IMG/VR virus record: IMGVR_UViG_3300009103_000156
Coordinates: 1-23,802 of that record
DNA length: 23,802 nt
DNA from: a virus
Strand: one strand, 5' to 3'
The notes under the pieces were generated by a model. That model searched no databases. It was not told the origin of the DNA and saw only the letters and a program-made list of their open reading frames with translations. Positions 7,887-15,346 of this stretch are shown in pieces. The position numbers and the translations under genes are program-made. Position 1 is the stretch's first letter. The number at the start of each line of letters is the position of its first letter.

Positions 7887-8816
7887 ATGAGTCAATACAA
7901 AGCTACGGTAGATAAACTTCTCACTCAGGCGTCAGCCGCATATATCCCAGAGGGTTTTGCCTGTGAGAGTATTCTTCCAGAGGTTAGAGTTAAGCAATGG
8001 TCAGGTAAGCTCGCCAAATACGGCACTAATCATCTAAGAATTGAAACTAATTATTCTGGTGGGCGTGGTGCTTATAGAAGAGTTAACCCAATTGTTAGAG
8101 AGCAATCTACTTATCAAATTGAAGGACACGGTATTGAGTCCCTGGTTTCTGCGGCGGATATTGCGAATGCGGATCAGCCTTATGATGCAATGAGAGATGA
8201 GGTTGTTGGATTAACTTCTCAACTAATTTTAGAAAAAGAAAAAACACTTGGCGACAGTCTGGGTGACACTGCTGTTCTGACACAAAATACAACTTTAAGC
8301 GGGACAGCGCAATGGAATGATTTTTCTAACTCAGACCCTATCGGCGATGCTGCGACTGCACGGTCAACTATTATGGACGGCTGCGGTGTTGCTCCCAATG
8401 CCGCTATTATGTCATGGCAGGTATGGAATAAACTAAGATTTTCTTCTAAGCTACTTGATGCTCTAGGTTATAAGTATAATAAGACTGGTGGCCTTGATAA
8501 TGATGAGCTTGCTGTCGCTTTGGGCGTTAAGAAAATCATTAGATCGGATGCTATGTATGAGTCGGCTGCGGAGGGACAGTCCTCGAGCCTCGCTCCGTGT
8601 TTTGGTAAAAATACTATTTTTGCAGTTGTCCCCGAAAGATCACAGCCTTATCAGGTCTCTTTAGGTTATAGAATTCAACAATCTGACCCTAGAAGAGTTT
8701 TTAAATATGCACAAAACAATCCTCCAGGATCTTTTTGTGTTCTTGTTGAGGATAATTATGATCTTTTTCTTTCAAACGTCAAAGCTGCATATCTAGTTAA
8801 AAATTGCATTGCTTAA
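7887..8816 (+). CDS. Major capsid protein
   Basis: This 309-aa protein builds the icosahedral shell. It lies at the canonical place after scaffold and decoration genes, has a strong AAGGAG ribosome site and is followed by a terminator-like hairpin. Features typical of this Mu/B3-type capsid group include an early segment AAYIPEGFACESILPEV (17-33). A central segment follows (NADQPYDAMRDEVVGLTSQL), with the motif APNAAIMSWQVWNKLRF. Its C-terminal sheet region includes DNYDLFLSNVKAAYLVKNC. No cleaved N-terminal delta domain is obvious, in line with the use of a separate scaffold. Confidence 0.88.
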   Translation: MSQYKATVDKLLTQASAAYIPEGFACESILPEVRVKQWSGKLAKYGTNHLRIETNYSGGRGAYRRVNPIVREQSTYQIEGHGIESLVSAADIANADQPYDAMRDEVVGLTSQLILEKEKTLGDSLGDTAVLTQNTTLSGTAQWNDFSNSDPIGDAATARSTIMDGCGVAPNAAIMSWQVWNKLRFSSKLLDALGYKYNKTGGLDNDELAVALGVKKIIRSDAMYESAAEGQSSSLAPCFGKNTIFAVVPERSQPYQVSLGYRIQQSDPRRVFKYAQNNPPGSFCVLVEDNYDLFLSNVKAAYLVKNCIA

Positions 8817-8831
8817 GTTTAAATAAAGCAT

Positions 8832-8854
8832 GGGGGGGAAACCCCCTTTGTTTT
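8832..8854 (+). terminator. Rho-independent terminator/attenuator after major capsid gene
   Basis: Seven G (8832-8838), AAA, then five C (8842-8846) form a strong GC hairpin followed by TTTGTTTT. It lies 15 bases after the capsid stop and before the next ribosome site. It probably lets only part of the transcription continue into the neck genes, which are needed in few copies. Confidence 0.7.
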
Positions 8855-8867
8855 ATTAGGAGGAAAA

Positions 8868-9056
8868 ATGTTTAAAACTAAAAAGAATTTCAGTTGTAAT
8901 GCTCTTAGAAAATTACAAGGTGAGAAAATTGATAATGAAGAATCTAAAATTATTTCTGATTTTATAGATGATCTAATTAAAGATGATATCATTGAGAAAA
9001 TAGAAGAAATTAAGCCTGTTAGAAAAAAAAGAGCTACTAAAAAAAAGGTGATTTAA
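8868..9056 (+). CDS. Small charged hypothetical protein (62 aa)
   Basis: It has an unusually strong AGGAGG ribosome site 5 bases before the ATG. The product has two acidic helices (NEESKIISDFIDDLIKDDIIEKIEEI) and a basic tail (VRKKRATKKK). Small proteins of this kind often sit between the capsid gene and the first neck gene in Mu-like phages. I do not know its role. It is a candidate assembly or neck accessory protein by position only. Confidence 0.7.
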   Translation: MFKTKKNFSCNALRKLQGEKIDNEESKIISDFIDDLIKDDIIEKIEEIKPVRKKRATKKKVI

Positions 9057-9057
9057 A

Positions 9058-9489
9058 ATGGCCTATTCGACTAATTCCGATATTCAGAGTGAGTTTAAAA
9101 GTCTGACTTATACTTCTGGAGGAATAAGCTCAACAGAGGTCGATAATTTTATCTTAGAAGAGGACGCTTTTATCGATGGAATTATAGGCAGAAAATATGT
9201 AGTCCCTGCAACTGGGACCTATGCATTAAGAATTTTAAAAACGATAAGCATTCAATTAGTTGTTTCTAGAGTTAAAAGGATTTTGGCGGTTAAAACAGGT
9301 CGCCCCGAATTAGATCAAGATAGTTCGTCAAATCTTTTTGCAATGGCCAAAACAAAATTAGATGATATAGCAGAAGGCAGATTGATTTTAAGTGATGCTA
9401 CTTTAGCTGAGACTAATGATGGAGTCGATTCTTTTGCAGTTAGCGATGATATAAAGCATGTTTTTAAGAGAGATGAACAGCAATGGTAG
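9058..9489 (+). CDS. Head-tail adaptor, DUF1320/Mu gp36-like
   Basis: This 143-aa helical protein has the adaptor-family opening (MAYSTNSDIQSEF). Next comes a segment around EVDNFILEEDAFIDGIIGRKY, where an early residue set begins the helix bundle and Y/V-P ends it, and then ILKTISIQLVVSRVKR. Such proteins form the first ring under the portal in the connector. It begins one base after the previous stop and overlaps the next gene by 7 bases, consistent with coupling in the neck module. Confidence 0.82.
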   Translation: MAYSTNSDIQSEFKSLTYTSGGISSTEVDNFILEEDAFIDGIIGRKYVVPATGTYALRILKTISIQLVVSRVKRILAVKTGRPELDQDSSSNLFAMAKTKLDDIAEGRLILSDATLAETNDGVDSFAVSDDIKHVFKRDEQQW

Positions 9490-10013
9490 GGAAAAATAAA
9501 TTTGGTTTTAAAGTTGATCCAGTAGGGGCTTTTAAAAAAGCTCTTATAAGGGCACAAAAAAGAAGTAATGATTTAAGACGTCCCTTTAAGCTTATTACCG
9601 ACAGTTTTTATAAAACTAATAAAGCTTTATTTCCTGAAAAAGGAAGTTATGGCCCCGATGTTTTTGAAGACTTGTCTGAAAACTATAAAAGAGAAAAGGA
9701 TAAAAAGCTTGGTTTCATTTATCCCATTTTAACGGCTACTGGTCGGCTGGGGGAATCTTTAACTGATCCGCAAGATCGGGACACCGTTGCTTTAGTTGTT
9801 GATAATAAAAAAAGTCTTTTGTTGGGGACTAAAGTGCCCTATGCGGGTTGGCTACAACTTGGCACTAAATTCATGCCTGCGAGACCTTTTCTAGTGGTCG
9901 GGACTGAGAAAGGGGAATGGGCTAAAAGCCTACATATAGAAAGAAGAAAAAAAGCATGGATGGAAATTTTAGAAGACCATTGTAGAGGCTCTTTAGCAAA
10001 AGGGAAAAAATAA
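9483..10013 (+). CDS. Phage virion morphogenesis / tail completion protein (Mu gpG-like)
   Basis: This 176-aa basic protein has the family's C-terminal hallmark: TATGRLGESL, VPYAGWLQLGTKFMPARPFLVVG (residues about 117-139 for the latter), where the GT..MPARPF motif is characteristic. Members help complete the head-tail junction. It overlaps the adaptor gene at its start and abuts the next gene at its stop (TAA then ATG with no gap). Confidence 0.83.
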   Translation: MVGKNKFGFKVDPVGAFKKALIRAQKRSNDLRRPFKLITDSFYKTNKALFPEKGSYGPDVFEDLSENYKREKDKKLGFIYPILTATGRLGESLTDPQDRDTVALVVDNKKSLLLGTKVPYAGWLQLGTKFMPARPFLVVGTEKGEWAKSLHIERRKKAWMEILEDHCRGSLAKGKK

Positions 10014-10487
10014 ATGGCCTATGACTTAGAAAATTTAATGAGTGATGTTAAAACAATAATGACCAGTCACCTCAATAATAAAATTGATGATATTAATAGC
10101 GAAAAGAGTGACTCCACCACTTTGTTAACAGTTGATAGTGATGCTTATTTTTTACAAGAATTAGACAGCACCACGATAAATTATAATCCCTTTGTTTTTT
10201 ATTCCTGTGAGGAAATAGAAGGGAGTGGATTTGGTCCAAATACACCGCAGGAGTTTTTAATAAATTGTGTTTTAATATTAGCCGACCAGTCGGCCTACAA
10301 TGATATTCCCATTCGGATGTTTAGGTATTTGAGGGCATTTAAAGAAATATTTGAAGAGAATTTTTCTATTAAAAGTAATTCCAATTTTATTTCTATTAAT
10401 CAAATCACCCCCATTCCTTTAACATCTTTAAACGAACAACAAGAATTTAGAGCAACAGGAATTCAAATTAGAACGAGTATAGGATAA
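10014..10487 (+). CDS. Putative tail terminator protein
   Basis: This 157-aa protein is encoded between the tail-completion and tail tube genes, where tail terminator (gpU-like) proteins are found. The central pattern (TPQEFLINCVLILADQSAYNDIPIRMFRYLRAFKEIFEENF) suggests the two strands and long helix of that fold. A final strand, FRATGIQIRTSIG, also fits. The family match is by layout and predicted fold, not by a motif I can name. It has no ribosome site of note and is probably coupled to the gene before it. Confidence 0.6.
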   Translation: MAYDLENLMSDVKTIMTSHLNNKIDDINSEKSDSTTLLTVDSDAYFLQELDSTTINYNPFVFYSCEEIEGSGFGPNTPQEFLINCVLILADQSAYNDIPIRMFRYLRAFKEIFEENFSIKSNSNFISINQITPIPLTSLNEQQEFRATGIQIRTSIG

Positions 10488-10506
10488 ACTAACAAGGAGA
10501 GTTAAA

Positions 10507-11382
10507 ATGGCACTATCGGCCCCCCGAAGTCTATTCGGAATTCACAGCATCTCACCATATTCAAGGACTGATGGTTCCTTTTACGGTGAGCTTAGAGTTT
10601 TAGAAAATTCAAGTTTAAGTTTAGCAGGTGAGACTATTGATCTACTTGGCGGGTCTAACAAGTTTCCCTGGGAAGCTGCCGATGGTGCCATTACAGCAGA
10701 AATGAGTTTGGCATTTTCGGAATATCCCGATTTTGTGTTTACTCTATTTTTAGGTAACGCCCCAACTAACAATGCAGCCGAAAGTGGTGGATCGGTTTCA
10801 GGTTTTGCTAATGTTAAAGGGACGTCTGTTCAAAATGGCTCTAATGGCATTGATGTTGTTGAGTTAACGAGCGGGGATACTGCTGATCTAAAGTTTGGGA
10901 AATATATTATTATAGCAACAGCCGCTAATACTTTTGATCTTTATTTAAGCTCTGATATTGATATCGGAAGAGGTACCGATGGAGACTATTTAACTGACGA
11001 CTTGAAAGTGGCTACTGGCTTAAGTGTAGCATCTGGCGATGCTATTGATGCCACCTTTGGTTTAACTTTTTCCAAGGTTGGGACGCCAGCATTTACAACA
11101 GGTGACAGCGCTGAATTTTATATTAGACCAATTAATACCGATAGCATGGATGTAACTATTGGCTCACAGGCTGATCAAAATTTTCCTAATTTCGGAGCGG
11201 TTTTATATGCTCAAAAGAAGGGAGATGGTGAGATGATAGAAATTGATGCATACAATTGTAAGGCAGTCGGAATGCCTATCAATTTTGCCAGGAATACTTT
11301 TAGTGCGGCGGAAGTTACCGTCAAGATGCTCTATGATAGCGCAAAAGATGGAGTCTTTAAGGTGAGATGGGTCCAGCCTTAA
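10507..11382 (+). CDS. Major tail tube protein
   Basis: This 291-aa Gly/Ala/Ser-rich protein has strong AAGGAG before its ATG and a hairpin after its stop, both signs of high-copy synthesis. The opening (APRSLFGIHSISPYSRTDGSFYGELRVLENSSLSL) and the long beta-rich middle with many T/G/D turns fit siphophage tube proteins. The residues about 95-200 look like an inserted Ig-like or decoration domain, since tube proteins are often nearer 150-200 aa. No sheath gene follows, which points to a non-contractile tail. Confidence 0.78.
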   Translation: MALSAPRSLFGIHSISPYSRTDGSFYGELRVLENSSLSLAGETIDLLGGSNKFPWEAADGAITAEMSLAFSEYPDFVFTLFLGNAPTNNAAESGGSVSGFANVKGTSVQNGSNGIDVVELTSGDTADLKFGKYIIIATAANTFDLYLSSDIDIGRGTDGDYLTDDLKVATGLSVASGDAIDATFGLTFSKVGTPAFTTGDSAEFYIRPINTDSMDVTIGSQADQNFPNFGAVLYAQKKGDGEMIEIDAYNCKAVGMPINFARNTFSAAEVTVKMLYDSAKDGVFKVRWVQP

Positions 11383-11383
11383 G

Positions 11384-11608
11384 TCAAACATCATCATGGT
11401 TATGTGGGGCGGTTTTCCGCCCCCTGACCCTTTTCCTTTTAGATTCTTTTAAGATCTCTGGTTTAATATACTCTCGATTTAAATTTAATGAGGCGTAGAC
11501 CATCCAGAGAGAAATATTCCCATCGGCATATTTGTCTGCAAGCCATTTAATTCTATTTTTTTCGAAAGTAGAAACTCTTATATGAATATAGTCGTTTAAA
11601 TTTTCCAT
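11384..11608 (-). CDS. Ribbon-helix-helix-like regulator encoded antisense within late operon
   Basis: This 74-aa protein fits the ribbon-helix-helix DNA-binding fold. A strand YIHIRVSTFEKN (7-18) would insert into DNA. Helix 1 is RIKWLADKYADG and helix 2 is SLWMVYASLNLNREYI, as in Arc/MetJ/CopG proteins (IRVS..E...IK.LA......S....A). A basic tail KRKRVRGRK follows. The ATG at 11608 has AAAGGA 5 bases upstream on the minus strand. It is the only leftward gene in the structural region and its start is preceded by the palindrome at 11625-11636, a likely autoregulatory operator. Its last codons overlap the hairpin after the tail tube gene. It looks like an independently expressed accessory gene (moron). 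It could be an antitoxin-type protein, but no toxin gene is beside it. Confidence 0.7.
   Translation of the reverse strand: MENLNDYIHIRVSTFEKNRIKWLADKYADGNISLWMVYASLNLNREYIKPEILKESKRKRVRGRKTAPHNHDDV
11406..11440 (+). terminator. Hairpin terminator/attenuator after tail tube gene
   Basis: GGGGCGG (11406-11412) and CCGCCCC (11417-11423) pair perfectly around a TTTT loop, followed by a loose pyrimidine tract ending TTTTCCTTTT. It lies 23 bases after the tail tube stop. The T-tract is interrupted, so it probably reduces rather than ends late transcription. It is also inside the 3' coding end of the leftward regulator gene. Confidence 0.55.
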
Positions 11609-11624
11609 AGTATCCTTTAGTATA

Positions 11625-11636
11625 TTGTGATCACAA
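11625..11636. promoter_or_regulatory. Palindromic putative operator TTGTGATCACAA
   Basis: This perfect 12-bp palindrome sits 17 bases upstream of the leftward ribbon-helix-helix gene and about 50 bases upstream of the tail chaperone gene. Proteins of that fold bind as dimers of dimers to short palindromes and commonly repress their own promoter. A minus-strand TATAAT at 11671-11676 (with TTCTCA 16 bases further upstream) could be the promoter of the regulator gene. The palindrome would then lie in the transcribed leader. Confidence 0.5.
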
Positions 11637-11687
11637 AAAAAACCGGATCTATTCTTAAATTTCGACTACTATTATAAGGGGGCTTTA

Positions 11688-12173
11688 ATGTTTGAGAACT
11701 TTAAAATTACTGATTTAATTCCAAAAAGGACTGAGTTTTATCTCAGGATTTTAGAAAAAAGTTTCTTTTTGCGACCTTGTACCCCTAAAGACATAATAGA
11801 TTTAAAAAATAAAGGGTTGGATGTAGAAAAAATCCTTCAAAATCCAATATCTGAGGATCTCTGCAAAATTGTTTTATATTTAATGGAGTATGAGTCAGCC
11901 GTAGATTTTAAAAAAGTTACTGTTAAGACGATTGATGTAGAAACTGGTGAGGAGAAAATAGAGGATCTTGGAGGTTATAATTTACTTCTTAAATGCATTA
12001 GTAACGTGAAAGAACAAATGGAAATGTTTTTTTCTTTACTTGGCTCAATGGGTTTTACTGATGAACAAGTGAAGAATTTAAGAAGAGAAACTTTAGAATC
12101 TATAAACTCAGTTGATTTTGATAAAAAACTTAAAAAAAAAGCCAAACCAATCAAAAAGAAAAAGGCATCTTAA
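11688..12173 (+). CDS. Tail assembly chaperone, short form (gpG-like)
   Basis: This 161-aa protein sits between the tail tube and tape measure genes, the fixed place of tail assembly chaperones, which coat the tape measure before the tube polymerises. The sequence is helical (RPCTPKDIIDLKNKGLD, then CISNVKEQMEMFFSLLGSMG) and ends in a Lys-rich tail (KKLKKKAKPIKKKKAS). The gene carries a run of nine A near its 3' end where a -1 frameshift would make a longer form. AAGGGGG lies upstream of the ATG. Confidence 0.8.
   Translation: MFENFKITDLIPKRTEFYLRILEKSFFLRPCTPKDIIDLKNKGLDVEKILQNPISEDLCKIVLYLMEYESAVDFKKVTVKTIDVETGEEKIEDLGGYNLLLKCISNVKEQMEMFFSLLGSMGFTDEQVKNLRRETLESINSVDFDKKLKKKAKPIKKKKAS
12134..12140 (+). 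other. Slippery site for -1 programmed frameshift (A AAA AAA)
   Basis: In the chaperone frame the codons are CTT AAA AAA AAA GCC, so the heptamer A_AAA_AAA (12134-12140) fits the X_XXY_YYZ rule. Slippage by -1 would continue at AGC (12140). The -1 frame is closed just upstream (TAA at 12122 and 12131) and open from 12134 to 12457, so entry must occur in this window or in the second Lys-rich run at 12153-12164. Confidence 0.7.
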
Positions 12174-12457
12174 ATTGGGCGGAGGTTTTTGATTTACTTT
12201 CGTTCAATTATGGATGGGACACTAATTATATATTAAGCTTATCATTGCATGAAATTTATTGGAGATTGAATTCAATCTCCAAAAGAAATAGTAATGAAAG
12301 AAAATTTGAAGCTTCATTGCATGGTGTGGAAGTTGAGAAACCAATGGATGAGAACAAAAAAGCGGACGAGGGATTAAGTGAAAATGAAAAAAAAGCTTTA
12401 AGTATTGCTTTAAAAAAGGCTCAGGAAAGGAAACGGATGGAGTTTCAAAGGAATTAA
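12140..12457 (+). CDS. Tail assembly chaperone frameshift extension (gpT-like part of gpGT)
   Basis: Read after a -1 shift, this adds about 105 residues to the first 151 of the short form, giving a fusion near 256 aa. The new part contains WAEVFDLLSFNYGWDTNYIL, then LHEIYWRLNSI and a charged helical end, which is the sort of conserved region seen in T-domains that contact the tape measure protein. No good independent start exists: GGAGG at 12181-12185 is not followed by a start codon in this frame, and the first possible one is a TTG at 12245 in mid-domain. The tape measure gene begins 3 bases after its stop. Confidence 0.75.
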   Translation, partial: SQTNQKEKGILNWAEVFDLLSFNYGWDTNYILSLSLHEIYWRLNSISKRNSNERKFEASLHGVEVEKPMDENKKADEGLSENEKKALSIALKKAQERKRMEFQRN

Positions 12458-12460
12458 GAA

Positions 12461-14500
12461 ATGGCTGAAAGTTTAACTATTAAAATTCATGGTGATATAA
12501 AAGAATTTCAGGCTGCGCTTAAAGGGACCCAAGCCGCTACTGCCGAACTACAAAGAGACTTAACCAATATCGCTGCTAAGGCTACAATTGCATTCGCTGG
12601 CCTTTCTGCGACAATTACAGGCTTAATTGCAACATATAGAACCCAGGAGCAAGCCGAAAAAAAACTAGAAACCGCTCTGGCATCAACTGGAAATGCCGCC
12701 GGATTAACAGCGGACGAATTAAAGCAAATGGCATCTAGTTTACAATCGGTTTCTACATTTGGAGATGAGGCGGTCATTGAGTCGCAGGCTCTACTTCTAA
12801 CTTTTACAAAGGTTGGAAAAGATGTTTTTCCTAAAGCTACCGAATCAATTTTAAATATGTCCGCCGCTATGGGGACTGATTTAAAATCGTCGACAATTAT
12901 GATCGGAAAGGCTTTAAATGATCCAATAGCCGGAGTAACTGCCTTATCAAGGGCAGGGGTTCAATTAACAGAGGACCAAAAAGAACTAATAAAATATCAA
13001 ACTGAATTTGGCGATATCGCAAAAGCGCAAACAATTATTTTAAAAGAATTGGAAACTCAATTCGGAGGGCAGGCTCGAGCAACAGCTGAAGGTACAGGTA
13101 GGTTTATACAACTTTCCAATACTTTAGGTGATATGGCTGAGGTTATAGGAAAACACTTAGTCCCACCATTAGCTGCGATGGCGAAAAAATTTAATGAAAT
13201 TTTGGTCGATATTTTAGGGACGAAGGGGGACCAATTTGGAAAAACGGCGGCGTCTATTTTATTAATTGCAACAAATGCAACTGTCCTTACAACAGGTCTC
13301 GCATTAACGGCTAAGGGATTAATCGCTGTAAGGGCTGCGGTTAAAGGTTTGGGTCTGTCATTAAAGGGATTAAGGGCGACCCTGGTGTCAACTGGGATCG
13401 GTGCCATTATTGTTGGCTTTAGTATAGCTATAGAAACATTTGTCATGGATTTTGATAAAAATATGAAAATTGTTATGAAGGTTTGGACGGCGACCAGTAC
13501 AGTTATGAAAAAAGTCTGGGATGCCACCATGAAATATTTAAATGATGAATGGCAGGGATTTATTCTTTTATTTGTCGCTGCAAAAGAATTAATTGGCGAT
13601 GGTATAACAGGTGTTGCGAATTTTTTTAAAAATCTATGGGAAAAAATAAGGGGTATAAATAAACAAGGGCTCACGGATTATAAAGACTCTTGGAATACTT
13701 CAAAAGAAGAAATAAAAACGGCGGAGGGCGAATGGTTAGAGTCAATGAAAGAGGCTCTCGGAGAGTATTATATTGTTGTAAAAGAGTTAATCGAAGGACA
13801 AAAGGAATTTGAGGAGGAAACTGCAAGGGCCAAATATGAAAAATTAAATGAGTTAAGACTTCAAGGAAGTAAAAAAGAGAAAAAAATTCTAATTGATCAT
13901 GAAAAATTTATTATGTCTGCTCAAAAAAGAGAGACTTTAGACTATTTGAAAAATAAAGAATTGCAAAAAAAAGCGGACGAAAAAAGATCCAAAGAAAGAA
14001 AAGCTAATTTAAAATCAACTTTGGGGACCATTTCAACATTACAATCTAGCTCTAATCAAGATCTTTTTAATATTGGTCGAGCTGGCGCTCTCGCAATGGC
14101 TTACATTGATGGAAAAGCGGCAGTAATTAAAGCCTTGGCCTCCGCCCCACCTCCATTTAATTTTGCCTTAGCAACAGCCGTTGGTTTAGCGGTCGCAGCT
14201 CAAATAGGGGAAATCGTCTCTGCTAAGCCGCCAAAAATGAATGATGGAGGTATGATCATGGGGTCACCTGGCATTGATCAAAATTTGGCGATGCTGTCGA
14301 GGGGTGAGCTGGTTGTACCGACTAGAAATTTTGAAGAAGTTGTTGGCGGTGTTTCTGGAAATAGAGATGCTGATATATTTGGCGAGTCACAAACCGTAAA
14401 TGTTTCAATTTCTTTTGAAGGGGACGAGGCGTCCCAGGTTTTAACGGCCCACCAGATAGAGGATAGGGCCTTAGGTGTTAGTCGTGAGGAGGTAGCCTAA
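12461..14500 (+). CDS. Tape measure protein
   Basis: This 679-aa protein sets tail length and is injected with the DNA. The N-terminus has heptad-like helices (about 10-70). The segment 85-215 follows the usual tape measure pattern (DEAVIESQALLLTFTKVG, MSAAMGTDLKSSTIMIGKALNDP). A long hydrophobic stretch at about 262-330 may span the host membrane. Next are Lys/Glu-rich coils (about 440-520) and a C-terminal domain. That domain has AYIDGKAAVIKALASAPPP, NDGGMIMGSPGIDQNLAMLSRGELVVP, the typical end of this family. At about 1.5 angstrom per residue the tail would be near 100 nm. The stop overlaps the next ATG (TAATG). Confidence 0.93.
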   Translation: MAESLTIKIHGDIKEFQAALKGTQAATAELQRDLTNIAAKATIAFAGLSATITGLIATYRTQEQAEKKLETALASTGNAAGLTADELKQMASSLQSVSTFGDEAVIESQALLLTFTKVGKDVFPKATESILNMSAAMGTDLKSSTIMIGKALNDPIAGVTALSRAGVQLTEDQKELIKYQTEFGDIAKAQTIILKELETQFGGQARATAEGTGRFIQLSNTLGDMAEVIGKHLVPPLAAMAKKFNEILVDILGTKGDQFGKTAASILLIATNATVLTTGLALTAKGLIAVRAAVKGLGLSLKGLRATLVSTGIGAIIVGFSIAIETFVMDFDKNMKIVMKVWTATSTVMKKVWDATMKYLNDEWQGFILLFVAAKELIGDGITGVANFFKNLWEKIRGINKQGLTDYKDSWNTSKEEIKTAEGEWLESMKEALGEYYIVVKELIEGQKEFEEETARAKYEKLNELRLQGSKKEKKILIDHEKFIMSAQKRETLDYLKNKELQKKADEKRSKERKANLKSTLGTISTLQSSSNQDLFNIGRAGALAMAYIDGKAAVIKALASAPPPFNFALATAVGLAVAAQIGEIVSAKPPKMNDGGMIMGSPGIDQNLAMLSRGELVVPTRNFEEVVGGVSGNRDADIFGESQTVNVSISFEGDEASQVLTAHQIEDRALGVSREEVA

Positions 14501-15342
14501 TGGCAGTCACAGGCGGAATTAAATTTTTTAATAAAAATAAAATAGCTGATGGGTCGACTGTAGCCTCATCGGGTACCAGTTCTTCAAAATTTATCTTGGA
14601 TTTAGATGTGGACACCTATTGGACCTCTTTAGGGTCAAGTGATGGTGTTAGTGAAGAAATAACAATTACAACTTCTAAAAGCCAATCCATTGATAGGATT
14701 TTATTACTAGACCATAACTTTAAAACTTATAATGTAAAATATTACGACGGTAGTTCTTATGTAGATTTTTCTAATGTTATTGGGATTGGAGGGGTTACCT
14801 CATCAACAATTAATGAAACTAATTTTTCTCAGGATAGCTCTTATTATGAATTTACTGAGGTTTCTACAACGTCAATTAGAATAACAGTCTCTCATACTCA
14901 AATCCCTAATCAAGATAAATATTTAAACCAAGCAATAGCCTCAACTGAGGTCGGGACCTTTGTAGGTTATCCTAATGTAAACAGCATTACAGTCGATAGG
15001 AATAATAAAGTAAAAAAGACTATTGGAGGGCGCTTTAGTGTTCAAAAAGGAAATAAAACATTTGGGTTTGATATTAGGTTTAAAAATTATCCTGCTAGCG
15101 ATATTTACAACGTTGATATTGACCTGGCTCTTAGCCTTTTTGAGACTGAAGAGCCTTTTATAATTTATGCCTGCGGGGGGCGGTATGAAAGTCAACATTT
15201 CACAAAAGCAATTCCAGGCTTTAGATTAAAAGATGCTTTTTTAATGCAAATTAACCAAGCTTATAAGCTCCGATATCTTAAAAATATTTATGTTAATCCA
15301 ATTGACCTAGGCGGTCTCCGATTGGTTTCTTCAATAGGGTAA
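14500..15342 (+). CDS. Distal tail / tail-tip protein with discoidin-like (F5/8 type C) N-terminal domain
   Basis: This 280-aa protein is preceded by GAGGAGG and overlaps the tape measure stop. Residues about 20-140 resemble a galactose-binding-like jelly roll. They include YWTSLGSSDGVSEEITIT, IDRILLLDHNFKTYNVKYYDG and YYEFTEVSTTSIRITVSHT, the first, middle and last strands of discoidin-type domains. The rest (about 150-280) looks like a tail-tip scaffold. By position it is the distal tail protein or an equivalent that joins tube to fibre. Sugar binding is possible but not shown. Confidence 0.68.
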   Translation: MAVTGGIKFFNKNKIADGSTVASSGTSSSKFILDLDVDTYWTSLGSSDGVSEEITITTSKSQSIDRILLLDHNFKTYNVKYYDGSSYVDFSNVIGIGGVTSSTINETNFSQDSSYYEFTEVSTTSIRITVSHTQIPNQDKYLNQAIASTEVGTFVGYPNVNSITVDRNNKVKKTIGGRFSVQKGNKTFGFDIRFKNYPASDIYNVDIDLALSLFETEEPFIIYACGGRYESQHFTKAIPGFRLKDAFLMQINQAYKLRYLKNIYVNPIDLGGLRLVSSIG

Positions 15343-15346
15343 AAGT

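Noticed and set aside
11384-11608. Dismissing the leftward 74-aa frame as a shadow
   Set aside because: No rightward gene covers it; it has a ribosome site at proper spacing and a ribbon-helix-helix pattern, so I kept it as real.
12181-12247. Separate gene starting after GGAGG (12181-12185) instead of a frameshift
   Set aside because: No start codon in the right frame lies at a workable distance; the first is TTG at 12245, after the conserved-looking WAEVFDLL segment.
13057-13674. Long antisense open frame (205 codons) within the tape measure gene
   Set aside because: The tape measure frame on the other strand is clearly real. The antisense frame lacks a ribosome site and its composition is that of a complement of helical coding sequence.
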